Shown here one piece after another: positions 7,349-16,100 of a DNA stretch of 18,780 nt. The stretch spans positions 1 to 18,780 of the forward strand of contig JALVIB010000093.1 of assembly GCA_027028725.1 (NCBI GenBank), read 5' to 3'. This DNA comes from Candidatus Altimarinota bacterium (GTDB lineage Bacteria; Patescibacteriota; Gracilibacteria; UBA4473). The number at the start of each line of letters is the position of its first letter. Position 1 is the first letter of the stretch. The notes beneath the pieces are model-generated. The model worked only from the letters and a program-made list of their open reading frames with translations, had not been told where the DNA came from and made no database searches. The position numbers and the translations under genes were made by a program.

Positions 7349-9808
7349 TTATGCAGCGATTTTCATGTTGTAAACAATGGCGTGTTCACCAGCACCACCG
7401 ACCATAGGGTTGCGGGTATTGTAACTTCCGCCAGAGTTCGGTCTGACAATGGCATTTTTATAGGCTTCAGTTCCGTCTTCGTTTGCAGCAGAGTTTGTGA
7501 TAGTGATAAATCTACTTCCATTTTGCAGATGAATAACTTTGTTTTCTTTGTCTTGTCGAATAACGGTAAAGGATTCGTCTTTTTTGCTGTTCTGTAGTTC
7601 GCTTGGGAAGTCAAGATTTTTACTTCCACCTACTTTTTTATAAGTAAGTTTGACTTTTGTTCCTTCTGAAACTCCTTTTAATGTTTCGTACTGGTCATTT
7701 TTCGCGAGATTTGATATGAATTTCTTATTAATTTCATCTTTGAATTCTTCAGCGCGTAGTCTTTGTTGAATTCTTTCATCTAGATTACCAATATTAGGAT
7801 TTTTATTCGGAGTAATTTTTGTTTTATAATCTATTCCACTAACCAATAGAATGTCGTCTAAATATTTTTGGATTTCATCTTTTTTAGATAAACCAGATGA
7901 TGATATGTTTTTTTCAATTGATGTAATTTTTGACAGAATTTCATTACGATCTTTTGTTCTTCTTTTTAGTAACTTTAGAGCATTTTTGGCAGCTAGTGCA
8001 GTTAGTGGTTTTGGTGATGTTTTAGTATTTAGATATTCTTCAACTTCTGCAATACTGCCTACAGTATTTTTATCACCATTAAGTTTATTTAGGTCTTTTT
8101 TGTAAGTTGTTAATTCAATATTGTTTTTACCATTTCCTTTATAAACACCTTTTTCCTTAACCCAAATATCTGCCTGTTTAAGCAAAAATTCGCGGGCTTT
8201 CATAACCTTATCCCAAGATTCTTTAAGTAATTCAAAATCTTTATTGGGGAAATTTTCAGTTCCTTTTTTGGTGAGAAATTCGGCGTATTTTTTTTGGACA
8301 TTTTCAGCCCACGAGTCAATATCTTTTTTAAAGTCAGTTATATTCTTTTTGACATTAGAAATACTTAGTGTCTTTGCTGTGTTTAGTTTATCTGCTGTAT
8401 CCTTTAATACTCCGTTCCCACTTGGATTTTTCAGTACTTCAATTTGTTTTTTAACTTCTGTCGAATCATGTTTTTCGTGTTTTCCACCGGTTTTCTCATC
8501 CATATCTTCAATCCACTTCAACAGCATTTGGCGAGTTTTTATTTGCAGTTTTTTACTGGCATCTAAACCGTGAATTGCATTTACCAATAAAATAAGTCGG
8601 GTTGTATCAACTAATAAATCACTTTTTTTGATGTTATGAACTCCGTTTGTGTAGATACTTTCAAGATCCACTCCATTTGCTTTTAAATCATTTTCAATTT
8701 TTGCAACCAAATCAGTGGTTTTTGGTACTTCGACATCTTTTGTGTCAAGATCTTGAAATCCTTTCGCTGTCTTGATTTTTTCAAACTCAAAATTCGCGGA
8801 ATTTTCAAATAATTCCTGCTGTTTCTGGGCAGACTCAATCATTTCCTGTTGTTCTTTGTTCTTTTGTTTAGAAATTCCAATTGCTGCTAGATCATTTTTT
8901 ACTTCATCTAGTTCTATGGCAGCTTCTAAGAAAGCAATTTTATGTTCTGGATTAGTTATTCCTAGTCCACCTGCATAATTTTTCCAGCTAGGTAAATCTA
9001 TATCATCAAGATCTCCAGTGTTATTTTGAATAGCTGCTAATAGTTCTTTTTTTAACTGCGCTTTTTCTGCCGGATTATGAGTAGAATTAAGTACTCTCTT
9101 CAGATGGCCTTGCATGCGTTCTTTTTGCGTATTTGCTGCTTTTTTGGCACTGGCAAGATTCCTTTCCAAATCAGCAAAACGGCGTTTCATTCGTTTTTCA
9201 AAAGCAGCATTAAACCATTTTTGTCGTTTTTTTCTTTCCACCAAGTGATAGGCTCCTAGGGTGGCAACTTTCAAAGCTTTTCTCGCGAATTTATGAAACC
9301 AAGTGCGGTTTTCAATAATTTCCGCTTGTCTGTTTTTAGTTTGCTCAAATTGCTCAAAAGCACCTGTTTTAGCTTCTTCTAGCGCTTTTTCACAAACTTC
9401 TACCGCAGTTAAAGAAGTTAAAGTATTATTACGAATATTATCTATTCGCAGAAGTGTGTTATATCCAGTATATGTTAAAAGTTGAGAATCAAGAATTGAT
9501 AAAGATGAACCATTGTTCGTGTTTTCTGCGTCATAAAGAGTGCCATCAATAATCTCAAGGGTTCTTGTGCGAACTTGGTCAGCTAATCCCCAAGGCGTAG
9601 CGGCGGAAAGTGTTCGTTCTTCAAAATCCGCGAAAAAATTTTCAAATCCTCCTCCACCAGCTCGACGATTTCTGGAAAACTCATTTACTCTGGCGGTTGC
9701 CAAATCAGCAATATCCTTGACTCGGTTTTTACTATAGTCTTCGGAAAGCTTTTTGTCATCGGGGTTTAGTACCGATTCAAAGTTCGAATGCGTTTTTAAT
9801 TCAGCCAT
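7349..9808 (-). CDS. Large probably cytoplasmic helical protein of unknown function (819 aa)
   Basis: Not recognised. No signal peptide or membrane span is seen. The product starts with a polar region and a Gly run (RRAGGGGFENFF, about residues 48-60), then a basic patch (about 160-215) with ENRTWFHKF and KKRQKW, then long Lys/Glu-rich helical segments with coiled-coil character (about 215-660). The end is beta-rich (VKLTYKKVGGSKNLDF, FTVIRQDKENKVIHLQNG), closing in YNMKIAA. The layout resembles the 832-residue product of 4349-6847. It is the first gene of the unit 9808-4349, with a well-formed promoter at 9830-9858 and a leader of only about 14 nt. It has no exact copy of the dispersed motif but carries one-change variants near 8188, 8792 and 9627. 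Confidence 0.75.
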   Translation of the reverse strand: MAELKTHSNFESVLNPDDKKLSEDYSKNRVKDIADLATARVNEFSRNRRAGGGGFENFFADFEERTLSAATPWGLADQVRTRTLEIIDGTLYDAENTNNGSSLSILDSQLLTYTGYNTLLRIDNIRNNTLTSLTAVEVCEKALEEAKTGAFEQFEQTKNRQAEIIENRTWFHKFARKALKVATLGAYHLVERKKRQKWFNAAFEKRMKRRFADLERNLASAKKAANTQKERMQGHLKRVLNSTHNPAEKAQLKKELLAAIQNNTGDLDDIDLPSWKNYAGGLGITNPEHKIAFLEAAIELDEVKNDLAAIGISKQKNKEQQEMIESAQKQQELFENSANFEFEKIKTAKGFQDLDTKDVEVPKTTDLVAKIENDLKANGVDLESIYTNGVHNIKKSDLLVDTTRLILLVNAIHGLDASKKLQIKTRQMLLKWIEDMDEKTGGKHEKHDSTEVKKQIEVLKNPSGNGVLKDTADKLNTAKTLSISNVKKNITDFKKDIDSWAENVQKKYAEFLTKKGTENFPNKDFELLKESWDKVMKAREFLLKQADIWVKEKGVYKGNGKNNIELTTYKKDLNKLNGDKNTVGSIAEVEEYLNTKTSPKPLTALAAKNALKLLKRRTKDRNEILSKITSIEKNISSSGLSKKDEIQKYLDDILLVSGIDYKTKITPNKNPNIGNLDERIQQRLRAEEFKDEINKKFISNLAKNDQYETLKGVSEGTKVKLTYKKVGGSKNLDFPSELQNSKKDESFTVIRQDKENKVIHLQNGSRFITITNSAANEDGTEAYKNAIVRPNSGGSYNTRNPMVGGAGEHAIVYNMKIAA

Positions 9809-9829
9809 TTTTTATAAATAAATCCCGAC

Positions 9830-9858
9830 ATTATACCAGAAATTCGCGGGATTTTCAA
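9830..9858 (-). promoter_or_regulatory. Promoter of the 9808-4349 operon
   Basis: On the minus strand TTGAAA (9858-9853) is followed after exactly 17 bp by a perfect TATAAT (9835-9830), with TG one base upstream as in extended -10 promoters. Transcription should start near 9823, leaving about 14 nt before the ATG at 9808. The spacer contains a copy of the dispersed motif differing by one base (9842-9850). Confidence 0.65.
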
Positions 9859-9947
9859 GCGGGAAAAGTGGGGGATTTGTAGAAATCGAAAAAAACAAAA
9901 ATTTCCACCGCAGAGCGGGGCACGGCGCGGGATTTTTCATTAGAAAG

Positions 9948-10024
9948 TCCTCCTTTTTTGAAAGGAGGATTTAGGAGGATTTTCTTAAAAAATCACCCCC
10001 CGCCCTCTTTCAAAAAAGAGGAAG
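9948..10024. repeat. Two hairpin repeats between the ATPase gene and the 9808 operon
   Basis: A 9-bp hairpin TCCTCCTTT/AAAGGAGGA (9948-9969, loop TTTG) is followed by a second AGGAGGATTTTC. A second hairpin CCTCTTT/AAAGAGG (10004-10021) sits behind CACCCCCCGCC, which makes it look like a diverged copy of the REP-like element found at 1712, 10068 and 13069. These are dispersed noncoding repeats; they may also weaken read-through from the ATPase gene. Confidence 0.6.
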
Positions 10025-10067
10025 CCAAAAGGAAAACCCCGCGAAATTTTAAAAACACATAAAAAAA

Positions 10068-10103
10068 CACCTCACCCCAACACTCTCCTAGAAGGAGAGG
10101 GAG
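10068..10103. repeat. REP-like hairpin element, copy 2
   Basis: Same layout as the element at 1712: CACCTCACCCCAA, then CTCTCCT (10083-10089) pairing with AGGAGAG (10093-10099). It ends exactly at the stop codon of the ATPase gene (10104-10106), so insertion or growth of the element up to the stop is likely. A motif copy lies 30 bp to the left (10038). Confidence 0.8.
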
Positions 10104-12989
10104 TTATTCAGTAGGTTTTTCAGGAACAATAGGATTTGGTGCTGGTTGTCCGTTGATATTTTCGCGGGATTCTGCTGTAATAGCGTGCGGTGGAGCTGGC
10201 TTTTTTGCTGATTCTGGAATGGCAGTTGGATCAAAGTTTCCTTCTTCACCAGGATGCTCAACATGGTTTGTTAGTGGGCCAGAATTCGCGTGAATTTCGT
10301 CTTCATGAGTAGTTGTCGGAATCGGGGTATCTCCCAATAGATTATCATTGACCGTTGGGTCAGCTTTAGCGCTTTCCTCAATTTTGTTCATCGTATCTAG
10401 TCCCATTCTGGCTTCAATTTCCGCATCAACAAATTCTTTTCGGCGACCGTATTTCATTCGCGAGTATTTTTTCACAATTTCTAAAATTTTCTGATTCTTC
10501 AAACTCGGATCGTAAAGCGTTTCCATTGAAAAAGGTCGACTAGTCGTATTGTTGATATTCAGTTTGATATAAGCTTTATAATTCGCGATAGAAAGAATAT
10601 CTTGTGCAGATAAAAGCGGGGCATATTCTTTCTCAAAATATTCCGCATCTTCCGCACCAACCTTGAAGTTCATCATTGTTCCCACATTACCAAAAACCGC
10701 ATCTTTGATTTTGCTATTCTTTTCCATACTCACTCCACCACCACCTTCTGATAGCTGAGCAATATACTGGTGCGCCATGATTAAGTTCAGGCGATATTTA
10801 CGGGCTTCAGACAAAATATCCGCGAAAGTATCACTCGCGAAATTTTGGAACTCATCCACATAAAGATAAAAATCTTTTCGTTCTTCTTTGGGCATACTTT
10901 GGCGCGCCATAGCCGCCATCGAAATCTTACTAACCACCACTAGTCCCAAAAGTTGCGCGTTAATTCCACCAATTTTACCTTTGGACAGATTAATCAAGAC
11001 AATTTTTTGGCTATTCATCGCATCGGCAATATTAAAAGCCGATTTAGTTTGCCCGATGATGTTACGCATAATGGTATTTGTCGTAAATGGACCAAATTTA
11101 GAAGTAAAATACGGAATCATTTCTTGTTTTTCGCGTTGTCCAGTATGAGCAATTTCTCCTAGCCAGAAATCGCGAACAATTGGATTCTTAACTTTAGAAA
11201 CTTTGTAGCGCTGGAAATCCTCATCAATAAAAAGTCGCGGGATATCGATTAGAGTCGCCCCTTCTTCTTCATCCGCCATCAAAGTCAAGCACCCATTTCG
11301 GAAATAGTGCTGAATTCGCGGACCAAAAATTTCGTTACCAAAAAGTTTGATAAAAATCTCCATAGCATCAAGTGAGGCACGATCGCGTTCATCTTCATTT
11401 TTAGTTTCCAAAATATTCAGTCCCATCGGTCGCTCTTTATCAGCCGGATCAAATAAAATAACATCTTTCACTCGCTCTTTTGGTACACAAGCGGCGACAT
11501 CTTCCACCAAGTCTCCATGTGGGTCAACAACACAAACCCCTTCGCCATTGGCAATATCTTGAATCGCCTGATTCCAGACCAAAACAGATTTACCGGAACC
11601 GGATTTCCCGACAATATACTGGTGACGAGTTCGGTCTTCCCGCGAAAATCTAACAAATTTTTCAATTCCACGATAAACAGATTTTCCCAAAATAATTCCG
11701 TCTTTTGGTAGATTTAGTGGAGGTGGTAGAACTTTATAAGTTAGCCACTTAATTGTTGGGATTTTATTATACCGGGCATCAGGGAAATGGAATAATGTCG
11801 CGAGTTCTTCGGAGCAGAGTATTGATGATTTTTCAAAAAAAGCTGGCAATCTTTTTCGAAAGTGTCCAACGATGAAAGGTTTATTTAATGCATCAATAGG
11901 TATTATTCGGCGATATTCAAAGCGGTTTGTCCCTTTCCCTTTGAAAATATTAAAAGCTACAAAAAGCCCATTTAGAATATTATCAACCCTATCTTCAGTT
12001 TTAGCACTGGCCAAAACACGAACAACACAAGTAAATCCCGATTGTAATGATTTTTCACCAATAGATTTCGCGACTTCTTCTTCTGAAGCCAACATTCGCA
12101 CATATCCGTCCCCACCATGTGCTCCTGGAGCATTAGTAATACTATCAGTTTTGGGGTCGTAGCCACGAATAAGTATTTTAAACGGCAAAAAAATTAAGCG
12201 TAAAATAGGTGTAATTATGGGGATGTTAATCCCGCGAGATTTTTTTTTGCCCTTAAAAAGGCGCGTCCCTTCGTTTTTTGCTTTTTTTCGCCAATTATGA
12301 CTGCGCGGATGAATTACAGTCTGAATAACAGCTTTTTCGTTTTGTTCTAGCTTAGCAAAAGCATTTGCTAGACCATTTAGAGCATCATCTTCAATTTTTT
12401 TATAAGTCTGGATTGGATACCAAAAATCTTCCGCAGTATAAAGATAATATCCATTTACAGCATCGTTTTTAGTGTCTAACTGAAATCTTTCTTCAGGTTT
12501 TATAATTTGAATATCAGCATTTGGATAAAAACTAGTAATTTGTTTCATTATTATGTTTTTGTAATAGGGATCACAAACTATTACAAAATTCATTTGGCGT
12601 TTTTCAAATTGGAGTTCCAGCGAAAAAAACGGCTCTCCCCAAATCCAACGCTTAATTATTTGGTTATACAAATTTAAATCGCGAGTTTCGTGGATAGCCC
12701 GATAAAACTGCTCCATTTTACCAATTGCTTCGTGGAAATCTTTATCAGTTCGTTTTTCGTTATCCAATTTAGAATCATTTCGTGGAAGCATAATCCGCAT
12801 GTGGATTAGTTTTTTTCTTTTATGTACCCAGCGTCCGTAAAGTCGAATAAAAAGTCGCAAAAAAGGTAAAAAATACCACAAAAAAATAGCTACCAAGATG
12901 CTTTGCCACCAGTGGTCGTACAGAAATCCCGCGAAATTTTTCAATATTTCGATATAATTCTCCTTAAAATTACCAATAAACTTCGACAT
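10104..12989 (-). CDS. VirD4/TraG-like membrane ATPase (type IV secretion coupling-protein family)
   Basis: A P-loop ATPase of the VirD4/TraG/HerA group, expected to be membrane anchored and to move DNA or protein. A hydrophobic segment at about residues 28-53 is followed by a basic stop (RWVHKRKK), giving one or two spans. Residues 60-430 form an N-terminal domain resembling the CPR members of this family, with a second hydrophobic stretch near 255-275. The ATPase part has Walker A (YIVGKSGSGKSVL, about 457-469), VVDPHGD shortly after, and Walker B YLYVDEFQNF (about 706-716). The tail from about 870 is Pro-rich and acidic, probably disordered. At 961 residues it is intact. It has its own promoter (13016-13045). 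No VirB4, VirB6 or relaxase gene is in the window, so conjugation cannot be claimed. Motif copies encode ESREN, FSRED and NFAGF. Confidence 0.88.
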   Translation of the reverse strand: MSKFIGNFKENYIEILKNFAGFLYDHWWQSILVAIFLWYFLPFLRLFIRLYGRWVHKRKKLIHMRIMLPRNDSKLDNEKRTDKDFHEAIGKMEQFYRAIHETRDLNLYNQIIKRWIWGEPFFSLELQFEKRQMNFVIVCDPYYKNIIMKQITSFYPNADIQIIKPEERFQLDTKNDAVNGYYLYTAEDFWYPIQTYKKIEDDALNGLANAFAKLEQNEKAVIQTVIHPRSHNWRKKAKNEGTRLFKGKKKSRGINIPIITPILRLIFLPFKILIRGYDPKTDSITNAPGAHGGDGYVRMLASEEEVAKSIGEKSLQSGFTCVVRVLASAKTEDRVDNILNGLFVAFNIFKGKGTNRFEYRRIIPIDALNKPFIVGHFRKRLPAFFEKSSILCSEELATLFHFPDARYNKIPTIKWLTYKVLPPPLNLPKDGIILGKSVYRGIEKFVRFSREDRTRHQYIVGKSGSGKSVLVWNQAIQDIANGEGVCVVDPHGDLVEDVAACVPKERVKDVILFDPADKERPMGLNILETKNEDERDRASLDAMEIFIKLFGNEIFGPRIQHYFRNGCLTLMADEEEGATLIDIPRLFIDEDFQRYKVSKVKNPIVRDFWLGEIAHTGQREKQEMIPYFTSKFGPFTTNTIMRNIIGQTKSAFNIADAMNSQKIVLINLSKGKIGGINAQLLGLVVVSKISMAAMARQSMPKEERKDFYLYVDEFQNFASDTFADILSEARKYRLNLIMAHQYIAQLSEGGGGVSMEKNSKIKDAVFGNVGTMMNFKVGAEDAEYFEKEYAPLLSAQDILSIANYKAYIKLNINNTTSRPFSMETLYDPSLKNQKILEIVKKYSRMKYGRRKEFVDAEIEARMGLDTMNKIEESAKADPTVNDNLLGDTPIPTTTHEDEIHANSGPLTNHVEHPGEEGNFDPTAIPESAKKPAPPHAITAESRENINGQPAPNPIVPEKPTE

Positions 12990-13015
12990 TTGTGTTTTTA
13001 TTTTCGTTCATCCTA

Positions 13016-13045
13016 ATTGTAGGACAAAGTAGGGGATAATGACAA
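13016..13045 (-). promoter_or_regulatory. Putative promoter of the VirD4-like ATPase gene
   Basis: On the minus strand TTGTCA (13045-13040) is followed after 18 bp by TACAAT (13021-13016), each one base from consensus. The leader would be about 20 nt with no Shine-Dalgarno. A motif copy (13051-13059) sits just upstream of the -35 hexamer. Confidence 0.5.
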
Positions 13046-13068
13046 TTAAATTTCGCGGGATTTTTGTA

Positions 13069-13106
13069 CCTCACCCCAACCCTCTCCTAGAAGGAGAGGG
13101 AGTTAT
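13069..13106. repeat. REP-like hairpin element, copy 3
   Basis: CCTCACCCCAA is followed by CCTCTCCT (13081-13088) pairing with AGGAGAGG (13092-13099), ending GAGTTAT, almost identical to copies 1 and 2. It lies between the terminator of the surface-protein gene and the ATPase promoter. A motif copy precedes it by about 10 bp, as at copy 1. Confidence 0.8.
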
Positions 13107-13123
13107 AAGGAATATTTTTAATG

Positions 13124-13155
13124 AAAAAAGAACCTGACATGCAGGTTCTTTTTTT
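13124..13155 (-). terminator. Terminator of the DUF11 surface-protein gene
   Basis: A stem AAAAAAGAACCTG (13124-13136) / CAGGTTCTTTTTT (13142-13154) has a 5-nt loop. On the minus strand the stem ends in a run of T, 20 bp past the stop codon at 13175. The hairpin is symmetric and could stop transcripts on either strand. It separates the surface-protein gene from the ATPase gene as transcription units. Confidence 0.85.
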
Positions 13156-13174
13156 AGGAAATTTTCGCGGGATT

Positions 13175-16100
13175 TTAGTATTCGTCTTGTCCCCAGGCAG
13201 ATCCTTCTCCAAGGAAGGCTTCCAAAGCCGGTGGAGTGTCGTCTAATAAACGAACATCGTAGTTAATTTTTACACTTGGTTGTAATCCTCCAGTTAGTTC
13301 ACCATTTTCAAAATCGCCGATATAAATTCGTTTTTGTAGTAAATCAGTGGCATCTCCCATAATCGCTCCAGAAATAACCAATTGAACCTCGGATTTGTTG
13401 CTAGATTTTATTTTACCATCAGTTGCAATGAAAATTCCTTGAATGTTTTTAACACTTGCATCAATTATAATATCTCCACCATCAACGATGAAAGCCGCTA
13501 GTTTATCTGTTAAAGCAAAATCCCGCGAAATTTTTAAGTTAGCGTTTTTTATTATAAATGTCGCTGGTTCAGTTAGGGCTAATCCATTTTGTCCTTCAGG
13601 TGTTAAAGTAATTGTTTCTCCATTACCTTTATAAACCCAAACATTTGAGTTGTCAGCGGAGGTTTGGAATGTTGTTCCATTTAAATCAAAAGTTCCTCCT
13701 GATAAATTCGCGGGAATTTCGTTTTCTACAAAGGTATTGAATAGATTGTCTTCTAATTCAACTCGTTGTTCACCATTTTTTCCATTGCGGTATCCTCCAA
13801 ATGGGTTTTGGTTGTTGTTGTATTTTTTAATTCCCAAATCTGCCCCGGAACGCACTTGGACAAATGGGCGGTCAATTTCAACTCTAGCTGTTGAACCGTA
13901 GGTGGAAGCATTTCCTGAGAAAATATCTAAGACAGAGATTGAAGAATTACATGAGGTTGAGCTCCCCCCTAGTTGAAGACCATATTGTTGATTATTAACA
14001 GAGAAAGACATGTTTGCGAAAGCCACATTGTCAACCGCTTGAGTATCTTCGTTGATACTTAAAAGCGTGTTCATCTTATATTCTAGGGTAATTGTTTGAG
14101 GATTACGACCAATTGTTATTGGGTTTTTATTTGTGAAATATGGCTTGTATTTATCATCTATCAACTGCCAATCACTCTCAAAATTGTTTTCTAAAATATG
14201 TCCTTTTAAGTTATTTCCGGTATTTGAAGGGATAGTGATGTCATATATCTTTAGATCTCCACGATTAATGGTTATATCCTTTGAATAGCCTGAGTAATCA
14301 GGAGAATATGTTTCATTTCTTAAAGTTAAAGTTATTTTGTAAGGGGCTAGTTCGTTTACAGCAACATTTGATTTTTTCGCGGTTTTTTCGATAATTCCTG
14401 ACAATACTGCACATCCACCAACTACACAATTACTAGGAGGGGTGATGTCTATCATTGTTATAGGTCTACATTTACTGTCAGTAGTACAAAGTTCTGTTAG
14501 TCCCTTGGCTAAAGCAACATTTTTTTTACATTTGTTTACATCGTTTCCATTTTTTTCCATACACTCTTTCCATTCCGTAGGAAACATTACATTAAGCAGA
14601 TAGTTTTGGCAGTACCCAGTTCCATTTGGTTTAATTTCACAATTTCCGACAGAATAATTGGTTTCTCCACTACCACCTCCACCACCAGATCCGCCACTAC
14701 TAAAGTTATGACAAACTTCGTTGGATTGGTGAGTTTCGCCGTTGTATGTGTATTCTGCCGTATTACAAGTTTGTGCTCCGTTTGCTAGTGTGGCAACAAC
14801 TTTAGCGCGGAAAGTTAAAGTTTTAGAATTATTTAGCGAACCGACTGGGTCAATATCTCCAAAATTTAGAATAATGTGACCAGAATTCGCGGGATTTTCA
14901 GTTACTTCTACAAAATCAGATCCATCATAAACTAAATTACTATCCAAATCGTCAGTTGCCACGACATTTGTCATTGTAGTTGAGCTTGGGTTGGTGATAG
15001 TAATAGAATAAGTAATTGTGTCACCGGCTACAACAGTTGAACCGTTCACGGGATCGGCTGTTTTAGTAATGCTTTGGACATCACAGAAAACAGGACGACA
15101 GAATTGGTCGGTTGTATCTGTTGGGGCAAGTAAAGGCCCCAAATCTTTTGTGTTTTTAGTTTTTTTCGCGGGATTTTCAATTATATCTTGATTTCCAATA
15201 ATTGCCGTAAATAAGTTTTTGAAAAGATTTTTAGTAGATTCCCATAACTTTTCTCCCCATTCGGTAAATGTATCAATTATGTCTTTTTTAGGTTCGTCTT
15301 CTTTTTTGTCCTTAACAGAGATAGTGTTTGGAGAATTTTGTTGTAGATGAGGAGATGTAGGTGGAGTAGTAATTTCTGATTTTACAGTATTACAAATATC
15401 AGGATCACAGTTGTTTAGAGTATCGATAGTTTTTACCGCGAAAGTTCGAGTCATGCTTTGTCCCGCTGGAATATTGTGAAAAGGAATAGTTACTACGCGA
15501 GAAATTGAATTGTAAGTTATGTCAGGATTATTTTGACTATTGGTGGTTGCATCCCATTCTAAGCGATTTTCTAAGACATCAGTTGCTTCAATATAATCAA
15601 TATCAACGGTTCCAGTGTTTTCCACCGTAATAATGTAATTGAATGATTGACCAGCTGTATAGACAGCACCAGATCCTAGGCTATCAGTTTTTGTTATTGT
15701 GTATTCTGGTTCAACAACGCTGTTAACAGGATGACAAACTGGACCAATAACCCCTGGTTCTATTTCTGAAATGTCATATCCAATAACTTCGTTGCCATTT
15801 GGATTATTAGCCGTTCCCGGAGTTTGGTCTAATCCGTTACAAACTTCAGAAATATTCGCGGGAAAAGGATCAACAACTTGCACAGAAAATTCAAAATCGT
15901 GATCATCACCTGCATTAAGGCTTGCCAAAGTCATCGTAACCGTATGTGTAGCATTATCATAACTAACTCCAGTCGTACCACTTCCAGAAACAAATGTTAC
16001 ATTGTTATCAAGATGATCAGGGGTATTGATATTTGTTAGAGTTGTGTTTCCAGTATTGTGAACATTTATAGTATAAGTAATAGTATCACCTGGGTTTACA

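Noticed and set aside
7363..7629. 88-residue minus-strand frame with a shifted phase inside the 819-residue gene
   Set aside because: It overlaps the same strand of a long intact gene. The long frame continues to a normal stop, so no frameshift is needed.
10104..12989. FtsK or a conjugative relaxosome component
   Set aside because: The motifs and length fit the VirD4/TraG-like CPR family better. No FtsK gamma domain is seen and no relaxase or origin of transfer is in the window.
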